From the NCBI RefSeq assembly GCF_025398195.1, contig NZ_JAODNV010000010.1:1-64000 (forward strand): DNA of 64,000 nt, written 5' to 3'. Positions within the stretch are counted from its first letter, which is position 1. Each line of letters opens with the position of its first letter. Origin of the DNA: Chelativorans petroleitrophicus (lineage in GTDB: Bacteria > Pseudomonadota > Alphaproteobacteria > Rhizobiales > Rhizobiaceae). The position numbers were made by a program, and so were the translations under genes. Below the pieces are notes generated by a model. The model was not told the origin of the DNA, searched no databases, and saw only the letters and a list, made by a program, of their open reading frames with translations. Shown here in pieces: positions 45,172 through 57,742 of the stretch.

Positions 45172-45555
45172 ATGTTCCGCACCAGCGACGTCATCCTGAT
45201 CGCGGTCATGCTTTCGGCAGCCGCGTTCACCTACAAGACCAAGCACGACGCCCAGGCGATGATGAACCGCATCGAGGCGCTCGAGACGCGAATCCAGCTC
45301 GAAAAGGATGCGATCGACGTGCTCAAGGCCGACTGGAGCCTGCTCACACAGCCCGCCCGGCTAGAGAAGCTGGCACAGGTCTACAAGGACGAGCTGGGGC
45401 TGGACGTGATCAAGCCCGAGCAGATCGAGGAGCCGATGGCGCTTGGCGGTATTCCCTTCCGGAAGGTGACCGTCGAGGAGCTGATCGCGGGCACCTACGC
45501 GCTTTCCGGCGAGGAGCTTCAGGATCCGACCGTGACGGGGGGAGTGCGGCCATGA
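45172..45555 (+). CDS. ftsL: Cell division protein FtsL
   Basis: This 127-residue bitopic membrane protein has an N-terminal helix (about 4-21; SDVILIAVMLSAAAFTYKT) and a periplasmic coiled coil (AMMNRIEALETRIQLEKDAIDVLKADW, then LTQPARLEKLAQ). With FtsB and FtsQ it signals to FtsW/FtsI. Identification rests on position between rsmH and ftsI as well as the architecture. It starts four bases after the rsmH stop and overlaps ftsI by four. Confidence 0.88.
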   Translation: MFRTSDVILIAVMLSAAAFTYKTKHDAQAMMNRIEALETRIQLEKDAIDVLKADWSLLTQPARLEKLAQVYKDELGLDVIKPEQIEEPMALGGIPFRKVTVEELIAGTYALSGEELQDPTVTGGVRP

Positions 45556-47276
45556 GAATGAGCAACCTGCTGCGTTTCAGGAATGGCGGGAAAGCGGACG
45601 AGCAAGCCCCGCCGGCCATCGTCGTGGAGGGGAGGCGCAAGGCCACAGGCGGTAGGGCGCCCGGCCGTGTGCTCATGACGATGGCCGCGCTTTTCTGCGT
45701 CTATGCGGCCATTGGCGGACGTCTCGTGCAGCTTGGCCTGACGGAGGAGCCGCAGGTCAACCTGCCGGAGAGCCGGCCCATGGCCTCGCGCCCCGATCTG
45801 GTGGACCGCAACGGCGCGGTGCTGGCGACGGACATCAAGACGGCCTCGCTCTTTGCCGAGCCACGTCGCATCGTCGATGTGGATGAGGCGATCGAGAAGC
45901 TGCGGCGGGTGCTGCCTGATCTCGATTACGAGCAAACCTATCACAGGCTGAGCTCCGATGCCGGCTTCGTCTGGCTGCGCCGCCAGCTTTCGCCGCGCCA
46001 GCAAAGCCAGATCCTGGCGCTCGGCATACCCGGTCTCGGCTTCCGCACAGAGAAGCGCCGCTTCTATCCCGGCGGCGAGACCGCCTCGCATATCCTCGGC
46101 CTCGTCAACATCGATAACAAGGGCATCGCGGGCATCGAGAAATATGTGGACGATCAGGGACTCGCGGACCTGCAGGCGCTGGGCCTAGCCGGACCTGACA
46201 CGCTGGAGCCGGTGCGTCTTTCCATCGATTTCCGGGTCCAGCACGTGCTGCATGACGAGCTTGTGCAGGCGATGGACCGTTACCGCGCGATTGCCGCCGG
46301 CGGCGTGATCCTGAACGCGCGCACCGGCGAGGTCATGGCGATGGCGTCGTTGCCGGACTACGATCCGAACAATCCCTATAACGCGCTGGAGAAGGACCGC
46401 CTGAACCGAATGTCGGCGGGCGTGTTCGAGATGGGCTCCACGTTCAAGCTGTTCACGACAGCGATGGCGCTGGATTCAGGGCTCGTCGATCTCGATGACA
46501 GCTTCGACGCCAGCAAACCGCTGCGCATCGGCGGCTTCACCATCAACGACTTTCACGGCAAGCGCAGGGTTCTGACCGTCCCGGAGGTCTTCATCTACTC
46601 CTCGAACATCGGAACCGCGAAGATGGCCGATGTGGTGGGGATCCAGGGTCACCGGGAATTTCTGAAGCGCGTCGGGCTTCTCGACCGCATGAAGACGGAG
46701 CTTCCCGAGGTGGCGCATCCCACCGAGCCCAGGGAATGGAAGAAGCTTCACTCCATCACCATCTCCTTCGGCCACGGCGTGGCGACGACGCCGCTGCAGA
46801 CGGCCGTGGCGGCCGCGGCGATGGTGAATGGCGGCAAGCTTTTCCCGCCCACCTTTCTTCCACGCACGGAGGAGGAAGCGAACGCGGTGGCCACGCAGGT
46901 GATCTCGCCTGAGACCAGCGCCAAGATCCGCTATCTGATGCGCCTCAACGTGGAGAAGGGGTCCGGCAGCCGCGCCGAGGTGCCCGGCTACTATGTGGGC
47001 GGAAAGACGGGCACGGCCGAGAAGGTCGTGAATGGCCGTTACTCCAACGACAAGCGTTTCAACGCCTTTGTCGCCCAGTTCCCGGCCAACGATCCCGATT
47101 ACGTGGTGCTGGTCGTGCTGGACGAGCCGAAGCCGGAAAGGGAAGGGATTGGGGCGACGTCCGGCCTCAACACGGCACCCACCGTGGGCAATATTATCCG
47201 CCGCGCGGCGCCGCTACTTGGCGTCGAGCCGGATTTCGGCCATGAAGGTGAGGCTTTGCTGGTCTCCTATCAGTGA
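45552..47276 (+). CDS. ftsI: Septal peptidoglycan transpeptidase FtsI (PBP3)
   Basis: A 574-residue class B penicillin-binding protein that cross-links septal peptidoglycan. It has a membrane anchor (about 39-60; [19 protein letters not shown]), a pedestal domain with [16 protein letters not shown], and the transpeptidase domain with GSTFKLF (SxxK, about 297), YSSNIG (SxN) and KTGTAEK (KTG). The N-terminal cytoplasmic stretch is basic. ATG 45552 overlaps the ftsL stop. Confidence 0.96.
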   Translation: MRMSNLLRFRNGGKADEQAPPAIVVEGRRKATGGRAPGRVLMTMAALFCVYAAIGGRLVQLGLTEEPQVNLPESRPMASRPDLVDRNGAVLATDIKTASLFAEPRRIVDVDEAIEKLRRVLPDLDYEQTYHRLSSDAGFVWLRRQLSPRQQSQILALGIPGLGFRTEKRRFYPGGETASHILGLVNIDNKGIAGIEKYVDDQGLADLQALGLAGPDTLEPVRLSIDFRVQHVLHDELVQAMDRYRAIAAGGVILNARTGEVMAMASLPDYDPNNPYNALEKDRLNRMSAGVFEMGSTFKLFTTAMALDSGLVDLDDSFDASKPLRIGGFTINDFHGKRRVLTVPEVFIYSSNIGTAKMADVVGIQGHREFLKRVGLLDRMKTELPEVAHPTEPREWKKLHSITISFGHGVATTPLQTAVAAAAMVNGGKLFPPTFLPRTEEEANAVATQVISPETSAKIRYLMRLNVEKGSGSRAEVPGYYVGGKTGTAEKVVNGRYSNDKRFNAFVAQFPANDPDYVVLVVLDEPKPEREGIGATSGLNTAPTVGNIIRRAAPLLGVEPDFGHEGEALLVSYQ

Positions 47277-47325
47277 TTCCCCGCCGGTTGATGCAGGGGA
47301 CGGGCCGGACGAGAACTGGGACACA

Positions 47326-48774
47326 ATGAAGCTGGGCGATCTTGCCGACATCTTGCCACATGGCGGGCCGATATCGGACGCTATGGTCTCCGGTCTTTCA
47401 TCCGATTCCCGGCGCGTCTCTGCCGGTGACATTTTCTTCGCACTGCCAGGCACGCGGGCGGACGGCGCGGCTTTCGCCGACGAGGCGGTTCGCCGAGGGG
47501 CGGCTGCCGTCGTGGCGCGGCCGGGTGCCGTCGGCGATCTTGGCGTTCCGGTCATCGCGGTGGACGATCCGCGCCGCGCGCTGGCGCTTGCTGCCGCGCG
47601 CTTCTATGGCGCCCAGCCGGCCACCATGGTTGCGGTGACGGGGACGAGCGGCAAAACCTCCGTCGCCTCCTTCACGCGGCAGGTCTGGGAGCAGGCGGGG
47701 TTTGCCGCGGCCTCCATCGGGACAACTGGCGTCGTCGCGCCGGGGCGCGAGGACTATGGAGAGCTCACCACGCCCGATCCGGTATCGCTGCACCGGCTGC
47801 TCAAGGAACTTGCCGAGGCGGGGGTGACCCACGCAGCGATGGAGGCCTCCAGCCACGGGCTCGACCAGCGGCGGCTCGACGGTGTCCGGCTTGCGGCGGG
47901 CGCCTTCACCAATCTGGGCCGCGACCACATGGACTATCATCCCACGGTCGAGCAGTATCACCAGGCCAAGATGCGGCTGTTTTCCGAACTTCTGCCGCAG
48001 GGCGCGCCGGCCGTCGTATTTGCCGACGATCCATGGTCTGAGGCGACGGAGAGAGCGGCGGGCGAGGCCGGGCTTACGGTGCTTACCGTCGGGCGTAAGG
48101 GTGCCTTTCTCACGCTCAAGCGCGTGGAACACGAACGCCACCGGCAGCGCGCCGAAGTCGAACACGAAGGCACGATCCATGAGATCGACCTGCCGCTTGC
48201 GGGCGATTTCCAGGTGGCCAATGCTCTTGTCGCCGCCGGGCTTGCCGTAGCCACGGGCATCGGCGCGGATAAGGCGCTCGCCGCGCTCGAACATCTCAAG
48301 GGTGCGTCGGGGCGGCTGGAATTGGTCGGGACCGCGCCGAGCGGCGCGCAATGCTATGTCGATTACGCGCACAAGCCGGATGCGCTGCGGAACGTGCTGG
48401 AGGCCGTTCGGCCTTTCACCACCGGGCGCGTGATTCTGGTCTTCGGCTGCGGCGGCGATCGTGACGCGGGCAAGCGGCCCATCATGGGCGGGCTCGCGAG
48501 AAAGCTGGCGGATGTCGTCATCGTGACGGACGACAATCCGCGCTCGGAGGACCCGGCCGCGATCCGCCGGGCGATCCTGGAGGCGGTACCAGAGGCGAAG
48601 GAAATCGGCGACCGGCGGGAGGCGATCCGGGCCGCCGTCGCCATGCTGCGGGCGGGAGATACGCTGATCGTCGCCGGCAAGGGGCACGAGATAGGGCAGG
48701 AGATCGCGGGACAGAAATATCCGTTTTCGGATCACCAGGAGGTGCGACAGGCCTTGAGGGAGATGGGTGCGTGA
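47326..48774 (+). CDS. murE: UDP-MurNAc-tripeptide synthetase MurE
   Basis: The 482-residue Mur ligase adds meso-diaminopimelate to UDP-MurNAc-L-Ala-D-Glu. It has the ATP site VTGTSGKTS, the loop [27 protein letters not shown] and DNPRSEDP, the DNPR motif being the marker of diaminopimelate specificity. ATG 47326 was taken as start, 49 bases after ftsI; no strong Shine-Dalgarno sequence is visible. It overlaps murF by four bases. Confidence 0.96.
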   Translation: MKLGDLADILPHGGPISDAMVSGLSSDSRRVSAGDIFFALPGTRADGAAFADEAVRRGAAAVVARPGAVGDLGVPVIAVDDPRRALALAAARFYGAQPATMVAVTGTSGKTSVASFTRQVWEQAGFAAASIGTTGVVAPGREDYGELTTPDPVSLHRLLKELAEAGVTHAAMEASSHGLDQRRLDGVRLAAGAFTNLGRDHMDYHPTVEQYHQAKMRLFSELLPQGAPAVVFADDPWSEATERAAGEAGLTVLTVGRKGAFLTLKRVEHERHRQRAEVEHEGTIHEIDLPLAGDFQVANALVAAGLAVATGIGADKALAALEHLKGASGRLELVGTAPSGAQCYVDYAHKPDALRNVLEAVRPFTTGRVILVFGCGGDRDAGKRPIMGGLARKLADVVIVTDDNPRSEDPAAIRRAILEAVPEAKEIGDRREAIRAAVAMLRAGDTLIVAGKGHEIGQEIAGQKYPFSDHQEVRQALREMGA

Positions 48775-50201
48775 CGCTTCTGTGGGAGATGGGGGCGCTG
48801 GTTGAAGCGACTGGCGGCCGCCCCTTCGGAACCATGCCGCAAGGCGTGACCGGAATTTCCATCGACAGCCGGACCCTGAAGCCGGGAGAAGCCTTCTTCG
48901 CCATCAAGGGGGAGCGCTTCGACGGGCATGATTTCGCCACGGCGGCCATGGCGGCGGGGGCCAGTATTCTTGTGGTTTCGGAGGGGAAACTGCCCGCCCT
49001 CGGGCGGCTCGCCATCCCTAAGCTGGTGGTGCCCGACGTGCTGGGGGCGCTGCGCGGGCTGGCGGCAGGCGCGCGCAGGCGCACCCGCGCCAAAGTGATC
49101 GCGGTGACGGGTTCGGCGGGCAAGACCACGACGAAGGAGATGCTGCGTCACGCCCTTTCGAGCGTCGGCACGGTCCATGCGGCCGAGCAATCCTTCAACA
49201 ATCACTGGGGCGTGCCGCTGACGCTTGCCCGCCTGCCGGCCGACTGCGACTTTGCCGTGTTCGAGATCGGCATGAACCGTGCCGGTGAGATCGAGCCGCT
49301 TGCAAGGCTGGTGGAGCCCCATGTGGCGGCCATCACCCTGGTGGCTGGCGCCCATCTCGGCCATTTCAACAGCCTTGACGAGATCGCCCAGGCGAAGGGC
49401 GAAATCTTCGCCGGAGTCGTGCGCGGCGGCCATGCCCTCATCAACCGCGATGACCAGCGCGCGCGGCTTCTTTCGAGGATGGCCGCGGAGGCAGGCATCA
49501 AGAACATCTGGGGCTTCGGGGAGCATGCCCGCGCCCAGTTCCGTCTCGTCCAGTACGACCCTCAGGGAGACTGGTCGGCCCTTAACCTAAAAATTGCCGG
49601 CCAGGACCTCGTTGGCCGGGTCACGGTCCCGGGCCGCCACATGGCGCAGAACGCGCTGGTGGCCGTCGCTGCCGGCTATCTCGCCGGCGCCGATCCGGAA
49701 AAGCTGCTGACGGCGCTCGGCGATTTCTCCGCCGGGCCGGGGCGGGGACGCCGCCACAGGCTGCGGCACGGAGAGGGGGTCTTCACGCTCATCGACGAAA
49801 GCTACAACGCCAATCCGGCTTCCATGAAGGCTGCCCTGCAGCTTCTGGACGCCGCGCCGGTCACCGGAGAGGGGCGGCGCATTGCGGTTCTGGGCGACAT
49901 GCTGGAGCTCGGCGAGCATTCGGCCCGGCTGCACACGGCTCTTGCCGACATCATTGCCGGAACGAAGACGGACGTACTCCTTCTGGCCGGAGCGGAGATG
50001 AAGGCGCTGGCGGACAGACCGCCTCCCAATCTCCGCGTCGAGCACCGCGCGAGCGCCGAAGAGCTGGAGCCGCTGCTTCTGGAAACGGTGCAGCCCGGAG
50101 ACGCCGTCGTTGTCAAATCATCCAAAGCCACCGGCTTTTCCAGGCTGGTCGAAGCTCTTCTGAGGCATTTTCCGGCGGTCGACGAACCGGCTCGGTCTTG
50201 A
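48771..50201 (+). CDS. murF: UDP-MurNAc-pentapeptide synthetase MurF
   Basis: The 476-residue ligase adds D-Ala-D-Ala. [26 protein letters not shown] is its N-terminal uridine-binding domain, [14 protein letters not shown] the ATP site, [13 protein letters not shown] and [14 protein letters not shown] the central part, and [16 protein letters not shown] the start of the last domain. It starts at GTG in the murE stop region, so the two are coupled. The substrate D-Ala-D-Ala comes from Ddl encoded at 57743. Confidence 0.96.
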   Translation: MTLLWEMGALVEATGGRPFGTMPQGVTGISIDSRTLKPGEAFFAIKGERFDGHDFATAAMAAGASILVVSEGKLPALGRLAIPKLVVPDVLGALRGLAAGARRRTRAKVIAVTGSAGKTTTKEMLRHALSSVGTVHAAEQSFNNHWGVPLTLARLPADCDFAVFEIGMNRAGEIEPLARLVEPHVAAITLVAGAHLGHFNSLDEIAQAKGEIFAGVVRGGHALINRDDQRARLLSRMAAEAGIKNIWGFGEHARAQFRLVQYDPQGDWSALNLKIAGQDLVGRVTVPGRHMAQNALVAVAAGYLAGADPEKLLTALGDFSAGPGRGRRHRLRHGEGVFTLIDESYNANPASMKAALQLLDAAPVTGEGRRIAVLGDMLELGEHSARLHTALADIIAGTKTDVLLLAGAEMKALADRPPPNLRVEHRASAEELEPLLLETVQPGDAVVVKSSKATGFSRLVEALLRHFPAVDEPARS

Positions 50202-50235
50202 AGGGGTCCATTCCGGGCCCGCGCGGGGACGCTAC

Positions 50236-51318
50236 ATGTTGATGCTGCTTGTGGAACTTTCCGAAACGATCTCGGTCTTCAATGTCTTCCGCTATATAAC
50301 CTTCAGGACCGGCGGCGCGCTGATCACCGCAGCCTTCATCGTCTTCCTGTTCGGGCCGACCATCATCGATTCGCTGCGCGTGCGGCAGGGGCGCGGGCAG
50401 CCGATCCGCGCCGACGGCCCGCAAACCCACTTCAAGAAGGCGGGCACGCCCACGATGGGCGGGCTGATGATCCTGTGCGGGATTCTGGGCTCCGCGCTTC
50501 TGTGGGCGAACCTTTCCAGCATCTATGTCTGGGTCGTTCTGATGGTCACGGTCGGCTTCGGCGCCATCGGATTTTATGACGACTACCTGAAGGTGACCAA
50601 GCAGTCGCATCTGGGCTTTTCGGGCAAGGTCCGCCTGGCTCTCGAATTCGTGATCGCCGGACTTGCCGCCTGGATCATCATGCGCGCCGGGCAGGTGCCG
50701 TTCTCTTCGTCGCTCACCTTTCCCTTCTTCAAGGACCTGATCCTCAATCTCGGGCTTTTCTTTATCCCCTTCGCCGCCTTCGTCATCGTCGGCTCGGGCA
50801 ATGCGGTCAATCTGACGGACGGGCTCGACGGGCTGGCGACGGTGCCAGTGATGGTGGCAGCGGCCTCCTTCGGCGTGATCGCCTATCTGTCGGGCAACGC
50901 CATCTTCGCTGATTACCTGCAGATCCATTTCGTGCCGGGCACCGGGGAGCTTGCCGTAGTGCTGGGCGCCGTGATCGGCGCGGGCCTCGGCTTCCTCTGG
51001 TTCAATGCGCCGCCCGCGGCCATCTTCATGGGCGATACCGGGGCGCTCGCGCTCGGCGGTCTGCTCGGCACGGTCGCCGTGGCGACCAAGCACGAGATCG
51101 TGCTCGCCATTATCGGCGGCCTCTTCGTCATCGAGATTTTCTCGGTCATCATCCAGGTGGCCGTGTTCAAGATGACCGGCAAGCGGGTCTTTCTCATGGC
51201 CCCCATCCATCATCATTTCGAAAAGCTGGGCTGGACGGAAAGCCAGGTGGTCATCCGCTTCTGGATCATCGCCGTGCTTCTGGCGCTGATCGGGCTTTCG
51301 ACGCTGAAGCTCAGGTGA
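50236..51318 (+). CDS. mraY: Phospho-MurNAc-pentapeptide translocase MraY
   Basis: This 360-residue, ten-helix membrane enzyme makes lipid I. The catalytic aspartates lie in FYDDYLKV (about 115) and [10 protein letters not shown], the Mg site in [20 protein letters not shown], and the HHHFEKLGW motif in the late loop is intact. It starts with [24 protein letters not shown], typical of proteobacterial MraY. It follows murF by 34 bases. Confidence 0.97.
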   Translation: MLMLLVELSETISVFNVFRYITFRTGGALITAAFIVFLFGPTIIDSLRVRQGRGQPIRADGPQTHFKKAGTPTMGGLMILCGILGSALLWANLSSIYVWVVLMVTVGFGAIGFYDDYLKVTKQSHLGFSGKVRLALEFVIAGLAAWIIMRAGQVPFSSSLTFPFFKDLILNLGLFFIPFAAFVIVGSGNAVNLTDGLDGLATVPVMVAAASFGVIAYLSGNAIFADYLQIHFVPGTGELAVVLGAVIGAGLGFLWFNAPPAAIFMGDTGALALGGLLGTVAVATKHEIVLAIIGGLFVIEIFSVIIQVAVFKMTGKRVFLMAPIHHHFEKLGWTESQVVIRFWIIAVLLALIGLSTLKLR

Positions 51319-51328
51319 TGGCACGGGA

Positions 51329-52738
51329 ATGATCTCCGCCACCTCCTTCAGCGGAAAGACGGTCGCCGTCTTCGGCCTCGGCGGCTCCGGCCTTGCCACG
51401 TCCAAGGCGCTGCAGGTCGGCGGCGCGCGCGTGATCGCCTGGGACGACAACCCCGAAAGCGTGGCGCGCGCGGGCGCGGAGGGCATTGAAACGCTCGACC
51501 TGCATCAGGTGGATTGGACGGGGATCGACGCGCTGCTGCTGGCGCCCGGCGTACCGCTAACCCATCCCCGTCCGCACTGGAGCGTGGAGCTGGCGAAGAA
51601 CGCCGGGGCGGAGATCATCGGCGATGTCGAGCTGTTCGCCCGCGAGCGAAGGGCCAGGGCACCCCAGGCGCCCTTTATTGCCATTACCGGTACCAACGGA
51701 AAATCGACCACGACGGCGCTGACCGCGCACGTGCTGGCCGCGGCCGGCCGCGACGTCCAGATGGGTGGGAACATCGGGCGCGCCGTCATGACGCTGGAGC
51801 CGCCGGCGCCGGGCCGCCATTATGTGGTGGAATGCTCCTCCTACCAGATCGATCTTGCCCCCACGCTCGACCCAACGGCCGGCGTGCTGCTCAATCTCAC
51901 GCCCGACCATCTCGACCGGCATGGAACAATGGAGAACTATGCCGCGATCAAGGAGCGCCTTGTGGCCGGGAGCGGAAAGGCGATCGTCGGCGTGGACGAT
52001 GAGGTATGTCGCGCGATCGCGGCGAGGCTGGAAGCGGCCGGGCGAGACGTGGTGCGGATTTCCGTGACGTGTCGCCTGGAGGACGGGTTCTTCGCGGAGG
52101 GACGCGCGCTCTTTCATGCCCGGCAGGGCAGGACCGAAAGGCTTGCCAGTCTCGAGGGAATCGGCTCCCTGCGCGGCAGGCACAACGCCCAGAACGCCCT
52201 CGCAGCCGTGGCCGCCTGCCTTACCTGCGGCCTGAGCCGGGAAGAGATTCAGAACGGATTGCGCAGCTTTCCCGGGCTTGCCCACCGGATGGAAGAGGTG
52301 GGCCGGATGGGGAATGTCCTTTTCGTCAACGACTCGAAGGCGACGAATGCCGACGCAGCCGCGCCCGCGCTTTCGAGCTTCGAGCGCATCTACTGGATCG
52401 TGGGAGGCCTGCCGAAGCACGGCGGCATCGAGAGCCTGAGGCAGTTCTTCCCGCGCATCGCAAAGGCCTATCTCGTGGGCGAGGCAGCGCCCGCCTTTGC
52501 CGCCACGATCGGGGAGGGGACGGATTACGAAATTTCGGGTACCATCGAATCGGCCGTCGAACATGCGGCGCGGGATGCGGCGGCGGATTCCGCGCGTGAA
52601 GTGGTGGTGCTGTTGTCGCCGGCCTGTGCGAGTTTCGATCAGTTCAGGAATTTCGAGGTGAGGGGTGAGGCGTTCCGCCAGGCGGTGCTTTCGCTCGCCG
52701 GTGTGACGCCTATCGGAAAATACGGGGACAAGCGATGA
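51329..52738 (+). CDS. murD: UDP-MurNAc-L-alanine:D-glutamate ligase MurD
   Basis: A Mur ligase of 469 residues. The N-terminal domain has the dinucleotide-like [14 protein letters not shown], the ATP site is [13 protein letters not shown] and [20 protein letters not shown] is family-typical. [17 protein letters not shown] is the C-terminal domain signature of MurD. It starts ten bases after mraY and overlaps ftsW with ATGA. Confidence 0.96.
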   Translation: MISATSFSGKTVAVFGLGGSGLATSKALQVGGARVIAWDDNPESVARAGAEGIETLDLHQVDWTGIDALLLAPGVPLTHPRPHWSVELAKNAGAEIIGDVELFARERRARAPQAPFIAITGTNGKSTTTALTAHVLAAAGRDVQMGGNIGRAVMTLEPPAPGRHYVVECSSYQIDLAPTLDPTAGVLLNLTPDHLDRHGTMENYAAIKERLVAGSGKAIVGVDDEVCRAIAARLEAAGRDVVRISVTCRLEDGFFAEGRALFHARQGRTERLASLEGIGSLRGRHNAQNALAAVAACLTCGLSREEIQNGLRSFPGLAHRMEEVGRMGNVLFVNDSKATNADAAAPALSSFERIYWIVGGLPKHGGIESLRQFFPRIAKAYLVGEAAPAFAATIGEGTDYEISGTIESAVEHAARDAAADSAREVVVLLSPACASFDQFRNFEVRGEAFRQAVLSLAGVTPIGKYGDKR

Positions 52739-53889
52739 TCAGCCGTACCGACCGCAGCCTGGTGGCCAACTGGTGGTGGACCGTTGACCGCTGGTTTCTT
52801 GCCGCCTTCTTGATGCTCATGGGGATCGGCATCGTTCTGTCTTTTGCCGCGAGCCCGGCCGTCGCCGACCGGATCGGCCTCGACAGCTTCCATTTCGTCA
52901 CCCGGCAGATCGTCTACATGATCCCCGCGCTGGTGGCACTGATCGGGGTCTCCTTCATGGAGCCGCGGCAGATCCGCAGGCTGGCCCTCGTGATGCTGAT
53001 CGTGTCGCTTCTGCTGATGGTCGCCACGCTGTTCGTGGGCATGGAGGTGAAGGGCGGGCGGCGCTGGATTCATCTCTTCGGCGTGTCCGTTCAGCCTTCC
53101 GAATTCCTGAAGCCCGCCTTCGTGGTGGTCTGCGCCTGGCTGTTCGCCGAACATGCGCGGCAGCCTGAGATTCCCGGCAATCTTTTTGCGATCCTCCTGC
53201 TCGGCCTTGTGGTGGCGCTTCTGGTCGCGCAGCCCGATCTCGGCCAGACCATGCTGGTCATGGGAACCTGGGGCGCGATGTTCTTCATCGCCGGCCTGTC
53301 ATGGCTGTGGGTCATTCTGCTGGGCGTTGCCGGTATAGCCGGTGCGGTGGGCGCCTACTGGGCCTTTCCGCACGCTGCCGACCGCATAAACCGCTTCATC
53401 ACCGGCGAGGGTGACACCTATCAGGTGGACATGAGTCTGGAGGCGATCATGCGCGGCGGCTGGCTGGGGCAGGGGCCGGGCGAGGGCTCGGTGAAGCGCA
53501 TCCTGCCGGACAGCCACACCGACTTCGTCTTCGCCGTGGCCGGCGAGGAGTTCGGCATTGTCATGTGCTTCATCATCCTTTCGCTCTTTGCCTTCGTCGT
53601 GCTGCGCGGGCTGGCCATCGCCCGCCGCGAGGAGGACGATTTCACGCGCTATGCGCTGTCGGGGCTCGTCATCCTGTTCGGCTTCCAGTCCATCATCAAT
53701 ATGGGCGTGAACCTGCGCATGATGCCGGCCAAGGGCATGACGCTGCCTTTCATCTCCTATGGCGGCTCATCGCTCACGGCCATTGCGATCTGCATGGGCA
53801 TCGTGCTGGCGTTGTCGCGGCGGCGGCCTGAAAAACGCCGGCCAGCGACCTTCACCAGCCTGTCGGGGCGGGCGACGGCGGCGGGCTGA
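52735..53889 (+). CDS. ftsW: Septal glycosyltransferase FtsW (SEDS family)
   Basis: The 384-residue polytopic protein polymerises septal peptidoglycan together with FtsI. About ten hydrophobic helices are seen. The SEDS motifs are [41 protein letters not shown] and the late FISYGGSSL. The conserved acidic residue in the large loop is in HTDFVFA. ATG 52735 lies within the murD stop. Confidence 0.96.
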   Translation: MISRTDRSLVANWWWTVDRWFLAAFLMLMGIGIVLSFAASPAVADRIGLDSFHFVTRQIVYMIPALVALIGVSFMEPRQIRRLALVMLIVSLLLMVATLFVGMEVKGGRRWIHLFGVSVQPSEFLKPAFVVVCAWLFAEHARQPEIPGNLFAILLLGLVVALLVAQPDLGQTMLVMGTWGAMFFIAGLSWLWVILLGVAGIAGAVGAYWAFPHAADRINRFITGEGDTYQVDMSLEAIMRGGWLGQGPGEGSVKRILPDSHTDFVFAVAGEEFGIVMCFIILSLFAFVVLRGLAIARREEDDFTRYALSGLVILFGFQSIINMGVNLRMMPAKGMTLPFISYGGSSLTAIAICMGIVLALSRRRPEKRRPATFTSLSGRATAAG

Positions 53890-55014
53890 ATGGCGCAGCG
53901 CAGGATTCTTCTTTCGGCTGGTGGCACCGGAGGCCATCTGTTTCCCGCCGAGGCGCTGGCGCATGCGCTTTCGGCCCGGGGCTGGGATGTGCACCTGGTG
54001 ACGGACAGACGCGCTGCCCGCTATGCGGGCGCGTTCCCGCCGGATCATGTCCACGCCGTGGATTCGGCCACCTTCGGTTCGCGCAACCCGTTTGCGGTCG
54101 CAAAGAGCGCGCTCGCCATCTGGCGCGGCGTGCGCCAGTCCTCGGCCCTGATCGGGAAGCTCGAGCCTCAGGCTGTGGTGGGGTTCGGAGGTTATCCAAC
54201 GTTGCCGCCGCTTTTTGCCGCGATACGGCGCGGCGTGCCCACCATCATCCATGAGCAGAATGCCGTGATGGGCCGCACGAACAGGCTGCTCGCCCCGCGC
54301 GTGACGGCCATCGCCGGCGGTTTCCTCAAGGCCGAGGGGCCGCATGCGAACAAGATCGTGGAAACCGGCAATCCGGTGCGGCAGGCGGTGCTGGAGCAGG
54401 CAGCAAAACCGTACAAGGCGCCCGGGAAGACGGGGAGCCTGCGTCTTGTCGTCTTCGGAGGCAGCCAGGGGGCGCGCTTTTTCTCCGACAGCATTCCCGA
54501 GGTCGTGGCGAAGCTTCCCGAGGCGTTGCGAGCGCGGCTGAAGCTCGTCCAGCAGGCCCGCCCGGAAGACGAGGAGCGAGTGCGCCGCCGCTATGAAGAG
54601 CTGGGCGTGGATGCGGAAGTGTCGTCCTTCTTCTCCGATCTGCCCGCGCGCCTTGCCGACTGTCATCTGGTCATCTCCCGCTCCGGCGCTTCTACGGTTC
54701 TCGAGCTTTCCGTGCTTGGCCGGCCGGCGGTGCTCGTGCCTTTGCCGCATGCCGTGGACGACGATCAGACGCACAATGCCAGGCTTCTGGTCGAAGCGGG
54801 CGGAGCCGTGCTAAAGCCGCAGAAAATGATCGAAATCGACTCGTTTGCGGCTGAAATCGGCTCGTTGCTTCAGGATGGCGAACGTCTTGCGGCCATGGCG
54901 GCGGGCGCAAAGAGCATCGCGCGTACCGATGCGACTGTGGTGCTGGCGGATTTGACCGAGGCGATTGCCGCTGGCCGTTCGGCCGAAGATTGGAAGAGAA
55001 GGGTCACCTCATGA
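53890..55014 (+). CDS. murG: Undecaprenyl-PP-MurNAc-pentapeptide GlcNAc transferase MurG
   Basis: This 374-residue glycosyltransferase of the GT-B fold makes lipid II at the inner membrane. The glycine-rich loops are [16 protein letters not shown] (about 9-24) and [26 protein letters not shown] and [31 protein letters not shown] bind UDP-GlcNAc. It starts directly after the ftsW stop and overlaps murC by four bases. Confidence 0.97.
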   Translation: MAQRRILLSAGGTGGHLFPAEALAHALSARGWDVHLVTDRRAARYAGAFPPDHVHAVDSATFGSRNPFAVAKSALAIWRGVRQSSALIGKLEPQAVVGFGGYPTLPPLFAAIRRGVPTIIHEQNAVMGRTNRLLAPRVTAIAGGFLKAEGPHANKIVETGNPVRQAVLEQAAKPYKAPGKTGSLRLVVFGGSQGARFFSDSIPEVVAKLPEALRARLKLVQQARPEDEERVRRRYEELGVDAEVSSFFSDLPARLADCHLVISRSGASTVLELSVLGRPAVLVPLPHAVDDDQTHNARLLVEAGGAVLKPQKMIEIDSFAAEIGSLLQDGERLAAMAAGAKSIARTDATVVLADLTEAIAAGRSAEDWKRRVTS

Positions 55015-56408
55015 AAATGCCGCATACGATCGGGGTCGTGCATTTCATCGGCATCGGCGGCATCGGCATGAGCGGCATTGCCGAAGCGCTGCATACGCTC
55101 GGCTACCGCGTGCAGGGCTCGGACCAGGCGGAGAACGCGAACGTGGTGCGCCTGCGCGAAAAGGGGATTCGCACCTTTGTCGGCCATGCGCCGGAAAACC
55201 TCGGCGAGGCTGAGGTCGTGGTCATCTCCAGTGCCATCCGGCCTGACAATCCCGAGTATGTCGCCGCGCGCGAGAGACTGCTTCCGATTGTGAGGCGGGC
55301 CGAGATGCTGGCTGAACTCATGCGGTTCCGCCAAGCCGTCGCCATCGGCGGCACCCACGGCAAGACAACCACCACCTCGATGGTGGCCGCCCTTCTGGAC
55401 GCGGGCGGGCTCGATCCGACCGTGATCAATGGCGGCATCATCAATGCCTACGGGACGAATGCGCGCATGGGCAAGGGCGACTGGATGGTCGTCGAGGCCG
55501 ACGAGAGCGACGGCACGTTCCTGAAGCTGCCGGCCGACATCGCCGTCGTCACCAATATCGATCCCGAGCATCTCGACCATTACGGCTCGTTCGAGAAGGT
55601 GCGCGCGGCTTTCCGCCAGTTCGTGGAAAACGTTCCTTTCTACGGCTTCGGCGTGATGTGTATCGATCATCCGGAAGTGCAGTCGCTGGCGGCCCGCATC
55701 GTGGACCGCAGGCTGGTGACGTATGGCGAGAACCTTCAGGCGGATGTGCGTTTCGCCAATCTGCGCATGGAGGGATCGGTCTCGGTCTTCGACGTCATCC
55801 TGCGCGAGCGCAAGAGCGCGAGGACGCGGACGATCGAGGGCCTTCGCCTGCCCATGCCGGGGCGGCACAACGTTTCCAATGCGACGGCGGCAATCGCGGT
55901 TGCAAGCGAACTCGGTATCGGGGAAGAGGCGATCCGCAGCGGCCTTTCCTCCTTCGGTGGCGTGAAACGGCGCTTCACGCTCACCGGCACCTGGAATGGC
56001 GTCCACATCTTCGATGATTACGGCCACCATCCGGTGGAAATCCGTGCCGTGCTCAAGGCGGCGCGCGAGGCCTCGCGCGGACGCATAATCGCCATCGCAC
56101 AGCCGCACCGCTACACTCGCCTGCGCGATCTCTTCGACGAATTCGCCTCCTGTTTCAACGACGCCGACATGGTGATGGTGGCGCCGGTCTATGCGGCCGG
56201 CGAGGCGCCCATCGAGGGCATTTCCTCGGAGGCACTGGTGGCGAGCCTGAAAGCCGCTGGTCATCGGGATGCGCGCTTCATCGAAGGGCCGGAAGCCATC
56301 GCCCCGATCGTGCGGGCCGAGGCGCAGGAGGGCGATTTCGTCGTCTTTCTGGGCGCCGGCAACATCACGCAGTGGGCCCATGCGCTGCCCGGAGAGCTTG
56401 CGGCATGA
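55011..56408 (+). CDS. murC: UDP-N-acetylmuramate:L-alanine ligase MurC
   Basis: The first Mur ligase of the pathway, 465 residues. [20 protein letters not shown] is the N-terminal Rossmann loop, [17 protein letters not shown] the ATP site, [13 protein letters not shown] and [14 protein letters not shown] the central motifs, and [14 protein letters not shown] the C-terminal signature. ATG 55011 is within the murG stop; it overlaps murB by four bases. Confidence 0.97.
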   Translation: MKMPHTIGVVHFIGIGGIGMSGIAEALHTLGYRVQGSDQAENANVVRLREKGIRTFVGHAPENLGEAEVVVISSAIRPDNPEYVAARERLLPIVRRAEMLAELMRFRQAVAIGGTHGKTTTTSMVAALLDAGGLDPTVINGGIINAYGTNARMGKGDWMVVEADESDGTFLKLPADIAVVTNIDPEHLDHYGSFEKVRAAFRQFVENVPFYGFGVMCIDHPEVQSLAARIVDRRLVTYGENLQADVRFANLRMEGSVSVFDVILRERKSARTRTIEGLRLPMPGRHNVSNATAAIAVASELGIGEEAIRSGLSSFGGVKRRFTLTGTWNGVHIFDDYGHHPVEIRAVLKAAREASRGRIIAIAQPHRYTRLRDLFDEFASCFNDADMVMVAPVYAAGEAPIEGISSEALVASLKAAGHRDARFIEGPEAIAPIVRAEAQEGDFVVFLGAGNITQWAHALPGELAA

Positions 56409-57370
56409 CAAGGGGCGCCGACCTCGTCGCCAAGCTGGGGGACCGGCTCGCCGGACTGCGCGGGAAGCTGACGCTTGACGCGGGCATGGACAAGATCACC
56501 TGGTTCCGTGCGGGCGGGGAGGCCGATGCGCTCTACCAGCCTCAGGATGAGGAGGATTTGGCCGCATTTCTTCGCGCGATACCCGAGGAAATCCCGGTTA
56601 CCGTGGTCGGCATCGGCTCCAACCTTCTCGTGCGCGACGGCGGCATACGCGGCTTCGTGGTGCGGCTTTCGGCCAAGGGGTTTGGACAGGCGGAGGTCGT
56701 CTCGCCCACGCAGATTCGGGCAGGAGCGGCCATATCCGACAAGCGGCTGGCAGCGGCCGCGCTGGAGGCGGGAATTGGCGGCTTCCATTTTTACCACGGC
56801 ATTCCGGGAGGGCTGGGCGGCGCCTTGCGCATGAATGCCGGCGCCAATGGCGTTGAGACGCGGGAGCGTGTCGTGGAGGTGCGCGCGCTCGACCGGCAGG
56901 GCAATCTGCACGTGCTTTCCAACGAGGATATGGGCTATTCCTATCGCAGCTCGACGGCGCCCGCCGGCCTTATATTCACCTCAGCGCTTCTTGAAGGCTA
57001 CCCGGAGGAACGCGAGGCGATCCGTGCCGCGATGGATGCCGTGCAGCATCACCGGGAGACCGTTCAGCCGATCCGCGAGAAGACTGGCGGCTCCACCTTC
57101 AAGAACCCGCCGGGCACGTCAGCCTGGAAGGAAATCGACAAGGCCGGCTGCCGCGGCCTGATGATTGGCGGGGCGCAGATGTCGCCCATGCACTGCAACT
57201 TCATGATCAATATGGGCACGGCCACGGGCTACGATCTCGAATTCCTTGGCGAGACGGTACGGGCCCGCGTGCTGGAGTCTTCCGGGATCCGGCTCCACTG
57301 GGAGATCAGAAGGATCGGCGAGTTCCGGCCGGGCCACACGGTGGACCCGTTCCTGGGGCAGCTTCTGTAA
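56405..57370 (+). CDS. murB: UDP-N-acetylenolpyruvoylglucosamine reductase MurB (type I/II-like FAD enzyme)
   Basis: A 321-residue flavoprotein. The FAD site is [23 protein letters not shown] and [18 protein letters not shown]; the reaction adds the lactyl group of muramic acid. The catalytic serine is probably in TGGSTFKNP, and [16 protein letters not shown] carries the late Glu. It ends the first part of the cluster; 372 bases separate it from ddl. Confidence 0.95.
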   Translation: MTRGADLVAKLGDRLAGLRGKLTLDAGMDKITWFRAGGEADALYQPQDEEDLAAFLRAIPEEIPVTVVGIGSNLLVRDGGIRGFVVRLSAKGFGQAEVVSPTQIRAGAAISDKRLAAAALEAGIGGFHFYHGIPGGLGGALRMNAGANGVETRERVVEVRALDRQGNLHVLSNEDMGYSYRSSTAPAGLIFTSALLEGYPEEREAIRAAMDAVQHHRETVQPIREKTGGSTFKNPPGTSAWKEIDKAGCRGLMIGGAQMSPMHCNFMINMGTATGYDLEFLGETVRARVLESSGIRLHWEIRRIGEFRPGHTVDPFLGQLL

Positions 57371-57742
57371 AACCTCATAAGCTGACGACCGGTTTGCCGC
57401 GTCCGCGGGCAGAAACGATTCCCGGCCTGCAGCAGAAACGATCCGGAGCAGCGGAGGATTTGGCCGCGAGGCCGCTGAAGACGGCGTTACCCCCCTGTTC
57501 GATGGTGGTTCATGACAGCCTGCGCCAGCGGGAGACGCGGGCTTATCCGATCACTTTTCGCGAATTTTATGAAAAAATGAATTCCACAGAATCTCAAGGT
57601 CTTGCCAGTGAATCCACTCTCTGATTCTTTAGCTGAAAGCGTTTCCTGATTTGAGTCGGCGCCGCTGTGGCGCCTGAGTTCCCCTGCAGTAGTGATCGAT
57701 GGTGAGGGCACCGCGCCAGATGCCGGAAAAGGGCACCGGTCA
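57371..57742. promoter_or_regulatory. Promoter region before ddl-ftsQAZ with four GANTC sites
   Basis: There is no gene in this 372-base break of an otherwise tightly packed cluster. GANTC, the CcrM methylation site, occurs at 57589, 57610, 57623 and 57653, four copies within 69 bp. A hairpin, GGCGCC either side of GCTGT, follows at about 57659-57675. In Caulobacter, CcrM methylation and GcrA control division genes through such sites, so this is a probable cell-cycle promoter for ddl, ftsQ, ftsA and ftsZ. Confidence 0.65.
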
